A DNA stretch of 64,000 nucleotides from GCA-2731375 sp964590195 (GTDB taxonomy: Bacteria > Pseudomonadota > Alphaproteobacteria > GCA-2731375), in assembly GCA_964590195.1 (NCBI GenBank), contig CAZPWJ010000018.1, positions 3,138 to 67,137 of the forward strand, written 5' to 3'. The position numbers and the translations under genes are program-made. The notes below the pieces were generated by a model that ran no database searches, was not told the origin of the DNA, and saw nothing but the letters and a program-made list of their open reading frames with translations. This document shows positions 43,961 through 52,770 of this stretch, piece by piece; positions within the stretch are counted from its first letter, which is position 1; each line of letters starts with the position of its first letter.

Positions 43961-44743
43961 ATGCGGTTCGAGACTATTCTACAGGAAAACGACGGGCCCA
44001 TCGCGACCATTATTATGAACCGCCCCGACGCCCTGAATGCCCTGAATATCCAGGTGTTCCGGGATTTGACCGCCTGTCTGCTCGCTATCGCCAAGGATAA
44101 ACAAATTCGCGTCGTCGTCATCAAGGGCGCGGGTGAGCGGGCCTTTGTCGCCGGCGCGGATATCAAGGAAATGGCGCATATCAAAGGCGCCATGGGCAGC
44201 GAGCGATCTTATCTCGGGATGCATGTCTACGACTTGCTACGCCATATTCCGCAACCGGTTATCGCCTCGATTAACGGCTATGCCCTGGGTGGGGGCATGC
44301 TCCTCGCCATGGCCTGCGATGTCCGCGTGGCGGCGGAAGACGCGACCTTTGGCTATCCGGAGATCAAACTGGGTATTTTTCCCGGCACTGGAGGCACCAT
44401 CCTGCTGGACCGCCTAATCGGCTCAGCCAACGCCCGCGCGATCTGCCTGACCGGTGAATTATTCGATGCCCCACGGGCCTATCAGTTGGGTCTGGTGACC
44501 CATCTGGTGGCCAAGGAGGCACTGGCATCCGAAACCGCGCGGCTGGCCGAATTGATGGCGGGCTACAGTCCCGTGGCCTTGCGCGAAACCAAATGCGCCT
44601 TGAACGCATCCCTGGAAATGTCCTTCGAAGCCGCCCGCGAGGCGGAGGTCGCGGCGCACGCGCGCTGTTTCGCCTCCGACGACAGGTACGAGGGGATGAA
44701 TGCCTTTATCGAGAAGCGCTCACCCAACTTTCGCGGTGAGTAA
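43961..44743 (+). CDS. Enoyl-CoA hydratase
   Basis: A 260-residue crotonase with both catalytic-type glutamates placed as in true hydratases: GERAFVAGADIKEMAHI (oxyanion hole and first Glu) and FGYPEIKLGIFPGTGGT (second Glu). IIMNRPDALNALN and IASINGYALGGGMLLAMACD complete the fold. AAGGAG lies 8 nt before the ATG. Its last 24 nt overlap the 3' end of the convergent kinase gene. This is the most canonical of the four crotonase-family proteins in the window. Confidence 0.92.
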   Translation: MRFETILQENDGPIATIIMNRPDALNALNIQVFRDLTACLLAIAKDKQIRVVVIKGAGERAFVAGADIKEMAHIKGAMGSERSYLGMHVYDLLRHIPQPVIASINGYALGGGMLLAMACDVRVAAEDATFGYPEIKLGIFPGTGGTILLDRLIGSANARAICLTGELFDAPRAYQLGLVTHLVAKEALASETARLAELMAGYSPVALRETKCALNASLEMSFEAAREAEVAAHARCFASDDRYEGMNAFIEKRSPNFRGE

Positions 44744-46813
44744 CTCCAACAGCTCGCCCTGTTCACCGCTCGGGCCGCTGGCCAGGGTCAGTTCCTTGCG
44801 TGCATCGTCACGGCTGCCAAGCAGGCGTTCGGCAGGCAGCAGCATGGTCACGGTGGTGCCCTTGCCCAGGACGGAGGCGATCGCCAGGGTGCCGTCATGC
44901 AGCTCGCACAGATGGCGCGCCAGCGGCAGGCCCAGGCCCGTACCCTCGAAACGCCGGGTGAAGGAGCCATCCAGCTGTGCAAATGGCGTCAGGGCAAAGG
45001 GAATATCCTCGTCCTTCATGCCAATGCCCGTATCCGTGACATGCAGCTCTATCCATTCCTGGCCGCTGCCTTCATCCCGGCTGCGCCCTGTGCCAATGGT
45101 AACCTTGCCGCCCTCGGGCGTGAATTTGATGGCATTGGAAAGAAGGTTTAGAACAATCTGCTTCAAAGCCCGCTGATCGGCCCGCACCAAATCGATCAAG
45201 GGATCAATTTCTATGACAACCTTGACCCGGCCCTGGCTAGCCCGCTCCTGGGTCAGGCGTGAGGTGGCCGCAACCATATCGGAAAGCAGGAATTGTTCTT
45301 CCGCCAGCTCGAAATGCCCAGCCTCGACCTTAGCCAGGTCCAGCAGATCGTTAATGATGGACAACAGATGTTGGCCGCTTTCATTGATGTCCCGTGAATA
45401 TTCAACATAGCGGGGCGAATTCAGCGGCCCGAATAATTCGCCCATGAGGATTTCCGAAAAGCCGATAATGGCATTCAACGGCGTCCGCAATTCGTGCGAT
45501 GTATTGGCCAGGAATTCCGATTTCGCGCGGTTAGCCAACTCCGCCTGTTCCTTGGCCACGCGCAGGGCCTGCTCTGATTCCTGTTGTGCGGTTATGTCCT
45601 GGCAAAGCACCAGGATGCCGCCGCCCGGCATGGCGTGGGAGCGGATATTCAGAATCGTGCCATTGGGCCGGATACGTTGATAATTGTTCGGCACCGTGCC
45701 GAACGCCATCTTCACATGCGCTTCGACCAGTTCATCAACATTCCCCTCGCCAAATTCGCCGTTTCGGCCAAGTAGACGGATCACATCTCTAAGGTCGCGG
45801 CAGTCGGCGACCTCTTCGGAGTTTAGATCTTGCAACTCCAACATTTTTTCATTCATGGCCACGATTTGCTCGTCACCGTCCACGAAGGCGATACCGACAT
45901 CGAGATTGCCGAAAATCGCCTCCAGTTCAGATGAACGCCGGCGCAAGTCTTCCTGATACCGCCTGGACTCCGTCACATCCGTTATGGCGATCGTAACCCC
46001 GCCGTCTGGCATTCTGGTGCGACGCACATCCAGTATTCGACCGGTGTGCCCCGTCATCTCCAGTTGCGGCGGATCGCATTGCATGACGGCGCGCGCCCGT
46101 TGCGCCACGGTATCGGCGCCTACTTCGCCATAGAGTCCAGAGTCGGCGAAATATTGACATAGCGCTTCCACGGACACGCCAACCTTCGCGACCGCCGATG
46201 TCAGCCCCGACAAAGTGAAGTAGCGCTCGTTCCAGGTCAGCAGACAGCCATCGGGCCCAAGCACCAGGACACCTTGGTCAATACTTTCCAATGAAACATT
46301 CAACAGCTGTGATTTTTCGTCCAAGGCCCAGCTTTGCTGTTTTTGCACGGTGATGTCGACGCAACTCAACAAACGCCCGCCGCTGTCCATGGCGCGCTCT
46401 GTGAAATGCAGGCTGCGGCCATCGGTCAGACTGACTTCCCATTCGATATGCCGCTGATGGGCCCGCGCCGCGACATCCGTCAGGAAATCCGATACCCGGT
46501 TGGCGGCGTCGACAAAGATGCCCTCCTCCGCCAGAACGCGAAAAAATTCAAGCCGGCTGATGCGCTGGTGACTAAGCGCGTGAGCCATGGGCAGCAATTG
46601 CAATAGTTTGCCGTTGACCTGCTGCAGGCGGTCATCGGCATCGAAAAGGGCGACCGCAATGGGTAAAGCTTCAACGAAATCAGCATCATGCTGGATGATC
46701 CGGGTTTGCAGCACAGCCTGCCGAGCGCGGTTTCCGGACCATTTGCAGGCGAGCACCAGGGCAATGGCGCCCACGATGCCACAAAATGCAAATAAGATTC
46801 CCAACCCCGTCAT
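44720..46813 (-). CDS. Membrane-anchored PAS sensor histidine kinase
   Basis: A 697-residue kinase. One N-terminal membrane helix (about residues 4-24, LGILFAFCGIVGAIALVLAC) is followed by four PAS-like units (for example LFDADDRLQQVNGKLLQLLP, LLSCVDITVQKQQ, VTIAITDVTESRRYQ and ILVLCQDITAQQESEQAL). HisKA has H440 in ANTSHELRTPLNAIIGF, then HATPase_c with LNLLSNAIKFTPEGG, TDTGIGM and GTGLGLPLA. This architecture resembles PleC/DivJ-like cytoskeletal or cell-cycle kinases of Alphaproteobacteria. A CtrA-type box lies 135 nt upstream. No receiver partner is adjacent. ATG 46813 preferred, with GAGGGG before it. Confidence 0.9.
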   Translation of the reverse strand: MTGLGILFAFCGIVGAIALVLACKWSGNRARQAVLQTRIIQHDADFVEALPIAVALFDADDRLQQVNGKLLQLLPMAHALSHQRISRLEFFRVLAEEGIFVDAANRVSDFLTDVAARAHQRHIEWEVSLTDGRSLHFTERAMDSGGRLLSCVDITVQKQQSWALDEKSQLLNVSLESIDQGVLVLGPDGCLLTWNERYFTLSGLTSAVAKVGVSVEALCQYFADSGLYGEVGADTVAQRARAVMQCDPPQLEMTGHTGRILDVRRTRMPDGGVTIAITDVTESRRYQEDLRRRSSELEAIFGNLDVGIAFVDGDEQIVAMNEKMLELQDLNSEEVADCRDLRDVIRLLGRNGEFGEGNVDELVEAHVKMAFGTVPNNYQRIRPNGTILNIRSHAMPGGGILVLCQDITAQQESEQALRVAKEQAELANRAKSEFLANTSHELRTPLNAIIGFSEILMGELFGPLNSPRYVEYSRDINESGQHLLSIINDLLDLAKVEAGHFELAEEQFLLSDMVAATSRLTQERASQGRVKVVIEIDPLIDLVRADQRALKQIVLNLLSNAIKFTPEGGKVTIGTGRSRDEGSGQEWIELHVTDTGIGMKDEDIPFALTPFAQLDGSFTRRFEGTGLGLPLARHLCELHDGTLAIASVLGKGTTVTMLLPAERLLGSRDDARKELTLASGPSGEQGELLELLTAKVG

Positions 46814-46947
46814 CAATTCCCCTCGGTACCCGATACTTAACTTGCCTGAATTTGGCTAATCCGTTCACGACAAGGTCGCGAAAAATTCACTGGCGTGTTT
46901 GCCGCAAGTGTTTGGAAACAGCCAATATTACCAGTAAACCTTTGGAG

Positions 46948-46962
46948 TTAACGATTGGTTAA
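46948..46962. promoter_or_regulatory. Candidate CtrA-binding box
   Basis: TTAACGATTGGTTAA is an exact TTAA-N7-TTAA, the established CtrA full-site pattern in Alphaproteobacteria, and the flanks make TTAAC repeats. It sits in the 212-nt divergent spacer, 135 nt from the kinase ATG and 64 nt from the UDG-like gene start, so it could control either. The rest of this spacer (46814-47025) shows no gene. Confidence 0.5.
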
Positions 46963-47025
46963 CGTTATGATTACCGAACGGCCCTTGGTACCAATTGAAA
47001 CTGCCGGAACGAATACGGTTGGGGA

Positions 47026-47625
47026 ATGCGGCGGCACGATCATTCAAGTAGCCTGGCCCGATTGCTGTCCGAAATCAGCCGCTGCCGTCTATGCGCGGAA
47101 CATTTGCCTATGGGGCCCCGCCCGGTGCTGCGGGCCAAGGCGGCGGCGCGGTTATTGATCGTCGGTCAGGCACCAGGCACCAAGGTTCATGCCAGCGGCA
47201 TTCCCTGGGATGATCCCAGCGGCGATCGCCTGCGGCAGTGGCTGGACATCCCCCCCGAGATTTTCTATGACCAGGATAAGGTCGCTATCATGCCCATGGG
47301 CTTCTGCTATCCGGGCCGCCTGCCCAAGGGCGGGGACCGCCCGCCCCGGCCCGAATGCGCCCCCAAATGGCACCCCGCGCTGTTGGCCCACCTGCCCGCC
47401 ATTGAATTGACCGTGCTGGCGGGAAGCTATGCCCAGAGCGCATTCCTAGGCGCGGCAAGGCAGCGTAATCTCACCGAAACCGTGCGGGCCTGGCGCGACC
47501 ATGCACCGGGTTATATGCCCCTGCCGCATCCGTCCTGGCGCACCAAGGGCTGGCAACGTCGCAATCCCTGGTTCGACGACGACGTCCTGCCGGCGCTGCG
47601 CCGGCGGGTGAAAGAGCTGATTTAA
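47026..47625 (+). CDS. Uracil-DNA glycosylase superfamily protein
   Basis: A 199-residue UDG-fold protein. The N-terminus has a CRLCAEHLP motif, the active-site-like loop is LIVGQAPGTKVHASGIPWDDPSGDRL (split at GQAPG), and the C-terminal LPHPSWRTKGWQRRNPWFDDDVLP holds the HPS motif conserved in the superfamily. The family removes uracil or damaged bases, but this subfamily lacks the canonical GEPG/HPxxxxR combination exactly and its activity is uncertain. Its stop overlaps the stop of the convergent nitroreductase gene by 4 nt. Confidence 0.85.
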   Translation: MRRHDHSSSLARLLSEISRCRLCAEHLPMGPRPVLRAKAAARLLIVGQAPGTKVHASGIPWDDPSGDRLRQWLDIPPEIFYDQDKVAIMPMGFCYPGRLPKGGDRPPRPECAPKWHPALLAHLPAIELTVLAGSYAQSAFLGAARQRNLTETVRAWRDHAPGYMPLPHPSWRTKGWQRRNPWFDDDVLPALRRRVKELI

Positions 47626-48461
47626 TCGAGACAGAAGCCGTGGCGCCTTAGATAGGCCGCCAGATCATCCCGTTCCCGCACCGATGTTTGCCGGGTCTTA
47701 TCCTCGGACCAGCCGTAGAATTCCGGCGTGCCGTACTCCGCGGTCATGCGGTATTTCTCGGGCGGAATATGATAGATGCCATCACGCCGGCGATCATAGG
47801 CGTCGATTTGCGCCGGCAGTTGGCTGTCGTCATACTGATCCGTATGGACGACCATTTCCGGCGGCAGGCGGGTCGAGGTAAAGCCGGGGTGCGAGGGATG
47901 GCCCAGACACATGCCGGCAACGGGAAAGACGTAATCGGGTAAGTTGGTGATTTCAGCGATGCGGTCAATATGGTTTCGAACCACGGAGATTGGGCAACAG
48001 CCCAGACCGGCGGCTTCGGCGGCGGTAATGAAATTCTGCATCACCAGGGCGGTATCAACGGCGGCATTGAGGAAGGCATCGAGATGATCGTTGGCGAATT
48101 CGTGCCCGCGAAGCTGGCCCAGTCTGCGAATGCGCCGGGAATCACCGCAAAACAGCAGGAATACCGGACAGGTTCCGATCCAGGCCATTTCAGGCATCAA
48201 ATCGGCGATGGCCCGGCGTTTGTCCGGGTCCTGGATGCGGATAATGGCGGACTGCTGCAAGTCCGACTTGCCCGGCGCCGACAGGGCGCAAGCATACAAA
48301 AGGTTCAGGGTTTCTTCCGGCACCGGGTCGTCGAGAAAGCGGCGATGGGTCCGGTGCGACAGCAAGGTCGTCAATGTGTTATGGCCCGGACCGTCTTCGA
48401 TCTCGCCCGCGCCTACGTCCATGCCAAATCGTTGTGCCGCCAGCTCCGCCAATTTGCCCAT
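47622..48461 (-). CDS. Nitroreductase family protein
   Basis: A 279-residue FMN-dependent oxidoreductase. LLSHRTHRRFLDDPVPEETLNLL is the phosphate-binding N-terminal Arg region (residues about 33-55). SAPGKSDLQQ, MAWIGTCPVFLLFCGD, HLDAFLNAAVDTALVMQNFITAAEAAGLGCCPIS and VFPVAGMCLGHPSH follow the family pattern. It starts at ATG 48461, which has an excellent GGAGGAGG ribosome-binding site; the long open frame upstream is a shadow of the + strand hydrolase. It reduces quinones, nitro groups or related electron acceptors; the substrate is unknown. Confidence 0.9.
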   Translation of the reverse strand: MGKLAELAAQRFGMDVGAGEIEDGPGHNTLTTLLSHRTHRRFLDDPVPEETLNLLYACALSAPGKSDLQQSAIIRIQDPDKRRAIADLMPEMAWIGTCPVFLLFCGDSRRIRRLGQLRGHEFANDHLDAFLNAAVDTALVMQNFITAAEAAGLGCCPISVVRNHIDRIAEITNLPDYVFPVAGMCLGHPSHPGFTSTRLPPEMVVHTDQYDDSQLPAQIDAYDRRRDGIYHIPPEKYRMTAEYGTPEFYGWSEDKTRQTSVRERDDLAAYLRRHGFCLD

Positions 48462-48485
48462 AAGGTCACCTCCTCCAAGATTCGA

Positions 48486-49460
48486 TTGCCAGCCCAGCAT
48501 AGGACATTTGCAACGTTTGTCTGCGCTCTTGTGCTGCTGGGGGCCTGCGCCCCACGGGTACAGGAGTTTCAACCCGGCCTCATGGCGGCGAAAATCAAGG
48601 CCGACAGCTTCGTCACCGAAGACGGCAAGCCGTTGCCGCTGAAAAGCTGGCCGGCCAAGGGGGACGCCAGGGCGGTGCTCGTGGCGCTGCATGGCTTCAA
48701 TATGTACAGCCGCTATTTCGATGATCCCGCCGCTTGGTGGGCTAGCCGCGGCATTACCACCTATGCCTATGACCAACGAGGCTTCGGCGCCGCGCCGGAG
48801 GCCCGGATCTGGGGCGGGGCGGAGGCGATGGCAGCTGATGCGCGGGCCTTTTTGAACTTGCTGGCGGCGCGCCATCCGGGCTTGCCGATCTATCTGCTGG
48901 GCGACAGCATGGGCGCCGCCGTAGCCGTGCTGGCCATGACCGGAGGCCGGGCACCGGAGCCGGCGCCACAAGTCGCGGGGGTCATCCTGGTGGCGCCGGG
49001 TCTGTGGGGCGGCAGTTCCATGCATCCCATCCTGCGTTTCGGGCTCTGGCTGTCGGCCCACACCATGCCCTGGAAAACGGCGACCGGTCAGGGCTTGAAA
49101 CGCCAGGCATCGGACAATATCGCGATGTTGCGCGCCCTGGGCCGCGACCCCCTGGTGATCCGCCATACCCGCATTGATGCGGTCTATGGCGTGACGCAAT
49201 TGATGGGCCTAGCCTACGACGCCGCACCGGCCCTGCGGCAGCCGGCCCTGGTATTGTATGGGAAACGGGATGAAATCGTCCCCGCCGGGCCCGTGCGCGA
49301 AACCATGAAACGCCTGCCCGGGAAGCCGGGTTTCAGCCTCTATCCCGACGGCTGGCACATGCTGCTGCGCGATCTGCAGGCCCAGGTCGTCTGGCGCGAT
49401 ATCGCGGCCTGGATCCAAGATTCGGCGGCACAGCTGCCTTCGGGCGCGCAAGTACGGTAA
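48486..49460 (+). CDS. Lipoprotein alpha/beta hydrolase (monoacylglycerol lipase-like)
   Basis: A serine hydrolase of about 324 residues. An N-terminal lipoprotein signal ends in the lipobox LLGAC, so the protein is membrane-anchored outside the cytoplasm. The hydrolase_4 core shows LVALHGFNMYSRYFDD, YAYDQRGFGAAPE (oxyanion/cap), nucleophile Ser in LLGDSMGAAVAV, Asp in LYGKRDEIVP and His in YPDGWHMLLRD. The start is uncertain. The frame is open far upstream, no ATG fits the signal peptide, and TTG 48486 is chosen because it gives a short n-region (MPAQHRTFATF). That leaves only 24 nt to the divergent nitroreductase ATG. Confidence 0.8.
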   Translation: MPAQHRTFATFVCALVLLGACAPRVQEFQPGLMAAKIKADSFVTEDGKPLPLKSWPAKGDARAVLVALHGFNMYSRYFDDPAAWWASRGITTYAYDQRGFGAAPEARIWGGAEAMAADARAFLNLLAARHPGLPIYLLGDSMGAAVAVLAMTGGRAPEPAPQVAGVILVAPGLWGGSSMHPILRFGLWLSAHTMPWKTATGQGLKRQASDNIAMLRALGRDPLVIRHTRIDAVYGVTQLMGLAYDAAPALRQPALVLYGKRDEIVPAGPVRETMKRLPGKPGFSLYPDGWHMLLRDLQAQVVWRDIAAWIQDSAAQLPSGAQVR

Positions 49461-49525
49461 GTGCTTGTTAACGTTGATGGGTTAACACAATCCTGTAGAT
49501 ACTCGATTAGTGAGAGACCCCGACA

Positions 49526-49792
49526 ATGACCCATTTTCTGATAACGGATGACAACGCCAACGGTCACCAGTTGGAAGACGTTCTGGCGATGGTGCGCAGC
49601 GATTTGGTCAAACGCGCCGCCCTGATCGCCGATGATGACCGGCAGGAGGCCCGCAAGGTCCTGGCCAATGACATCAAGATCATGGCCATGTTGAGCGAAG
49701 GTGTCGCGCTGGCGGAGGAAAGCACCGCCTTGTTGAAACGGGCTTTTGGTCCCAGCCGCGCCGGTAAACCACGCATCGGCGGCGGCGAATAG
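49526..49792 (+). CDS. Small conserved-looking protein of unknown function
   Basis: An 88-residue charged, mostly helical protein (QLEDVLAMVRSDLVKRAALIADDDRQEARKV split across two helices, then LSEGVALAEESTALLKRAFG) without membrane segments, signal or cysteines. GAGAG upstream of the ATG and codon use like the neighbours support a real gene. It lies 82 nt before the flavoprotein/sox operon and might be its first gene, but no function can be suggested. Confidence 0.65.
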   Translation: MTHFLITDDNANGHQLEDVLAMVRSDLVKRAALIADDDRQEARKVLANDIKIMAMLSEGVALAEESTALLKRAFGPSRAGKPRIGGGE

Positions 49793-49873
49793 CCAACAGA
49801 TATTGGCGCGGAGCGTCAGCCATCGTAAACTGCCTCCAAGCATTGGAATTGTTTTGGAGCGCGCGGTTAGGAC

Positions 49874-51253
49874 ATGGCTGATTTAATTGAGCAATTGCGG
49901 GACATTGTTGGCGACAGAGGCCTTGTCCCGCGCGAGGATTTGCAGAACCGGGCCGCCGGCTACCGCTATCCGGACAAGACACTCGACGCCAGGGTCCTGG
50001 TACGCCCCGCCAACACCGATGAAGTTTCCCAGGTTCTGAAGCTGTGCAACGAGGCCGGCCAGGCCGTGGTAAGCCATGGCGGTCTGACGGGCCTGGTGGA
50101 CGGCAATATCGCTGGCAGCGACGAACTCATCCTCTCCCTCGAACGCATGCGCGAAATCGAGGAAATCGACCCCGCCTCCGCCTCCATGACCGTGCAGGCC
50201 GGCGTCACCCTGCAAACCGTGCAGGAAGCGGCGGAAGAGGCCGGCTTTTTCTTCCCTCTGGATCTAGGCGGCCGGGGCAGCGCCACCCTGGGCGGCAATA
50301 TCTCCACCAACGCAGGCGGTAACCGCGTGGTGCGCTATGGCATGGCGCGTGACATGGTGCTGGGCCTGGAAGCGGTACAGGCGGACGGCACGGTGCTGGG
50401 ATCATTGAACAAGATCGTCAAGGACAACGCCGGCTATAACCTGAAGCACATGTTCATCGGCAGCGAGGGCACCCTGGGTGTGGTCACGCGCCTGGTGCTG
50501 CGTCTGCGCCCCATGCCGGCCAGCCAGCAGACCGCTTATCTGGCCGTGGATGACTTCGACAAGCTGCCGAAGCTATTGAATTTCTGCAACAGCCGCTCGG
50601 GCGGCACCACTTCGGCCTTCGAGGTGATGTGGCGGAATTATTACGAGCTGGTCACCTCGCGTCCAGGCGCGGCACAGCCCCTGCCCAATGAGTATCCCTA
50701 CTATGTCTTGACGGAAATGATGGGTGGCGATCCGGCGGGTGATCCCGAACGCTTCGAAACCATGCTGGGCGAGGCCCTGGAGGAAGACCTGCTGGCCGAT
50801 GCGGTGATTGCCAAGTCCGAGGCCGAGCGCCAGGCCATGTGGTTCCTGCGCGATGATGTACAAAGCCTGCGCACCTGGGGTCCGACCGTAGGCTTCGACG
50901 TCGGGTTGCCCATCGCCGCCATGCCGTCTTATCTGGAAGAAATCGATGCCCCAATTCTGGCGGAATTTCCGGACCGCAAACGCGCCGTGTTCGGCCATTT
51001 GGGCGACGGTAATCTGCACATCACCTATGCGGTGGGGGAGAACGGCGCCAACGTCAAAAAACTGATCAACGACGCGGTCTATCTGCCCCTGGCCAGCCGG
51101 GGCGGTTCGGTATCCGCCGAACACGGCATCGGCCTGTCCAAAAAAGCCTATCTGGAAGTCTCCCGCAGTCCGGCTGAAATCGCCCTCATGAAGCAATTGA
51201 AGACGATGATGGACCCCAACAATATCCTCAACCCCGGCAAAATCTTTTCGTGA
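49874..51253 (+). CDS. FAD-linked oxidase, GlcD/D-2-hydroxyacid dehydrogenase type
   Basis: A 459-residue flavoprotein. The FAD_binding_4 (PCMH) domain has VSHGGLTGLVDGNIAG, DLGGRGSATLGGNISTNAGGNRVVRYG (split at the FAD pyrophosphate loop) and MFIGSEGTLGVVTRL. The FAD-oxidase C domain has GHLGDGNLHITY (metal/substrate His) and GSVSAEHGIGLSKK. Members oxidise D-lactate, glycolate, D-2-hydroxyglutarate and similar acids. Its stop overlaps the GTG start of soxB by 4 nt, so it is translationally tied to sarcosine oxidase. It may process a related methylated-amine or C1-C2 intermediate; that is inference. Confidence 0.9.
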   Translation: MADLIEQLRDIVGDRGLVPREDLQNRAAGYRYPDKTLDARVLVRPANTDEVSQVLKLCNEAGQAVVSHGGLTGLVDGNIAGSDELILSLERMREIEEIDPASASMTVQAGVTLQTVQEAAEEAGFFFPLDLGGRGSATLGGNISTNAGGNRVVRYGMARDMVLGLEAVQADGTVLGSLNKIVKDNAGYNLKHMFIGSEGTLGVVTRLVLRLRPMPASQQTAYLAVDDFDKLPKLLNFCNSRSGGTTSAFEVMWRNYYELVTSRPGAAQPLPNEYPYYVLTEMMGGDPAGDPERFETMLGEALEEDLLADAVIAKSEAERQAMWFLRDDVQSLRTWGPTVGFDVGLPIAAMPSYLEEIDAPILAEFPDRKRAVFGHLGDGNLHITYAVGENGANVKKLINDAVYLPLASRGGSVSAEHGIGLSKKAYLEVSRSPAEIALMKQLKTMMDPNNILNPGKIFS

Positions 51254-52506
51254 GCCGCTACTCCATTGCCTCGCTTGTCCGTCATGGACTGACCGGTCAT
51301 CGGGACTGGCCGCGCGCCTGGCGCGATCCGGAGCCAAAGGCGGCCTACGACGCCATTATCGTCGGCGGCGGCGGGCACGGTTTGGCAAGCGCCTATTATC
51401 TGGCCAAGAACCATGGTCTGAGCAATATCGCGGTGCTGGAAAAAGGCTGGCTGGGCGGCGGCAATACGGGCCGCAATACCACCATCGTCCGCTCCAACTA
51501 TATGCTGGACGGCAACGCGAAATTCTACGAACACGGCATGAAGCTGTGGGAAGGACTGAGCCGGGATCTGAACTTCAACGTCATGTTCTCGCAACGCGGC
51601 GTATTGAACCTGGCCCATTCCAAGGGCCAGCTGGAAACCTTCCGCCGGCGCGGCAACGCCATGCGCCTGAACGGCATCGATGCCGAGTTGCTGGATCGCG
51701 GCCAAGCCGCCGCCTTCGTGCCGGGCATGGATGTCTCGCGCAATGTCCGCTTCCCGGTCGAGGGCGGCCTGCTGCAACGGCGCGGCGGCACCGCGCGTCA
51801 TGACGCGGTGGCCTGGGGCTATGCCCGCGGCGCCGACCAGCGCGGCGTGGATATCATTCAGAATTGCGAAGTCACCGGCATCCGCCGGGATCAGAACGGC
51901 GTCACCGGGGTGGAGACCAGCCGCGGCTTTATCGGCGCCAAGAAAATCGGCCTGGCCGTCGCCGGCCATTCGACGCAGCTGGCGGCCATGGCGGGGGTGC
52001 GCCTGCCGATAGAATCCCATGTTCTGCAGGCCGTGGTCAGCGAGCCGGTGAAGCCGGTTCTGGACACGGTCGTCACCTTTGGCGCGGCGCATCTGTATGT
52101 CAGCCAATCCGACAAGGGCGAGTTGGTCATGGGCGGCGATATCGACGGCTACAATTCGTTCGCCCAACGGGGCAACCTGCCCGTGATCGAACATTTCGCG
52201 GCCTGCCTGCTGGCGCTGTTTCCGCAATACAGCCGCCTGCGCATTCTGCGCAACTGGGGCGGCATCATGGACATGACCATGGACGGCAGCCCCATCATCG
52301 GCACCACGCCGGTGCCGGGCCTGTTCCTAAACGGGGGCTGGTGTTACGGCGGTTTCAAGGCGACGCCGGCATCGGGCTGGGTCTTTGCCCACACAATCGC
52401 GACGGGGCAGCCGCATGCCCTGAACGCCGAATTGAACCTGGACCGTTTCCACACCGGCAGGGTGCTGGATGAAAAGGGCGCCGGGCCCAAACCGTGGCTA
52501 CACTAG
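51250..52506 (+). CDS. soxB: Sarcosine oxidase subunit beta
   Basis: A 418-residue catalytic subunit of heterotetrameric sarcosine oxidase, which oxidatively demethylates N-methylglycine. Dinucleotide-binding IIVGGGGHGLASAYYLA is at residues 36-52, followed by GGGNTGRNTTIVRSNY. The TARHDAVAWGYAR block contains H184, the expected covalent FMN attachment site. The C-terminus GWCYGGFKATPASGW is typical of the family. It starts at GTG 51250 overlapping the preceding stop (GTGA). The order soxB-soxD-soxA-soxG that follows is the classical operon. Confidence 0.94.
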   Translation: MSRYSIASLVRHGLTGHRDWPRAWRDPEPKAAYDAIIVGGGGHGLASAYYLAKNHGLSNIAVLEKGWLGGGNTGRNTTIVRSNYMLDGNAKFYEHGMKLWEGLSRDLNFNVMFSQRGVLNLAHSKGQLETFRRRGNAMRLNGIDAELLDRGQAAAFVPGMDVSRNVRFPVEGGLLQRRGGTARHDAVAWGYARGADQRGVDIIQNCEVTGIRRDQNGVTGVETSRGFIGAKKIGLAVAGHSTQLAAMAGVRLPIESHVLQAVVSEPVKPVLDTVVTFGAAHLYVSQSDKGELVMGGDIDGYNSFAQRGNLPVIEHFAACLLALFPQYSRLRILRNWGGIMDMTMDGSPIIGTTPVPGLFLNGGWCYGGFKATPASGWVFAHTIATGQPHALNAELNLDRFHTGRVLDEKGAGPKPWLH

Positions 52507-52515
52507 GGTGATATC

Positions 52516-52770
52516 ATGATGTTGATCCCCTGCCCCCATTGCGGCCCGCGCGACCAGACTGAATTCAGCTATTGCGGCGATGCCACGGTAACTCGCCCCA
52601 ACGTGCCGGAGGATGCGGACGATGCCGCCTGGATCGAGTACCTGTACTTGCGCGACAACCACAAGGGCCTGCATGACGAGTTGTGGCAGCATGTTCATGG
52701 CTGCCGTCAAATGGTCCGGATACGCCGGGATGTAAGGACCCACGAGATCAAGGCGGAGGATCCATCGTGA
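52516..52770 (+). CDS. soxD: Sarcosine oxidase subunit delta
   Basis: An 84-residue small zinc-binding subunit. The zinc ligands expected from SoxD structures fall at C6, C9, H59 and C63 (IPCPHCGPRDQTEF and LWQHVHGCRQM), followed by the usual basic tail. It lies 9 nt after soxB and overlaps the GTG start of soxA by 4 nt. Confidence 0.95.
   Translation: MMLIPCPHCGPRDQTEFSYCGDATVTRPNVPEDADDAAWIEYLYLRDNHKGLHDELWQHVHGCRQMVRIRRDVRTHEIKAEDPS

Noticed and set aside
48462..49199. N-terminal extension of the nitroreductase frame
   Set aside because: Overlaps the hydrolase; the internal ATG 48461 has GGAGGAGG and begins a normal-length nitroreductase.
49468..49485. Second TTAA pair (TTAA-N10-TTAA) as a CtrA site
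   Set aside because: Spacer is 10 rather than 7 nt, so it does not fit the CtrA pattern.
52683..52766. Longer soxA start
   Set aside because: Would lie inside soxD; the GTG 52767 start with 4-nt overlap matches the compact operon and family N-terminus.
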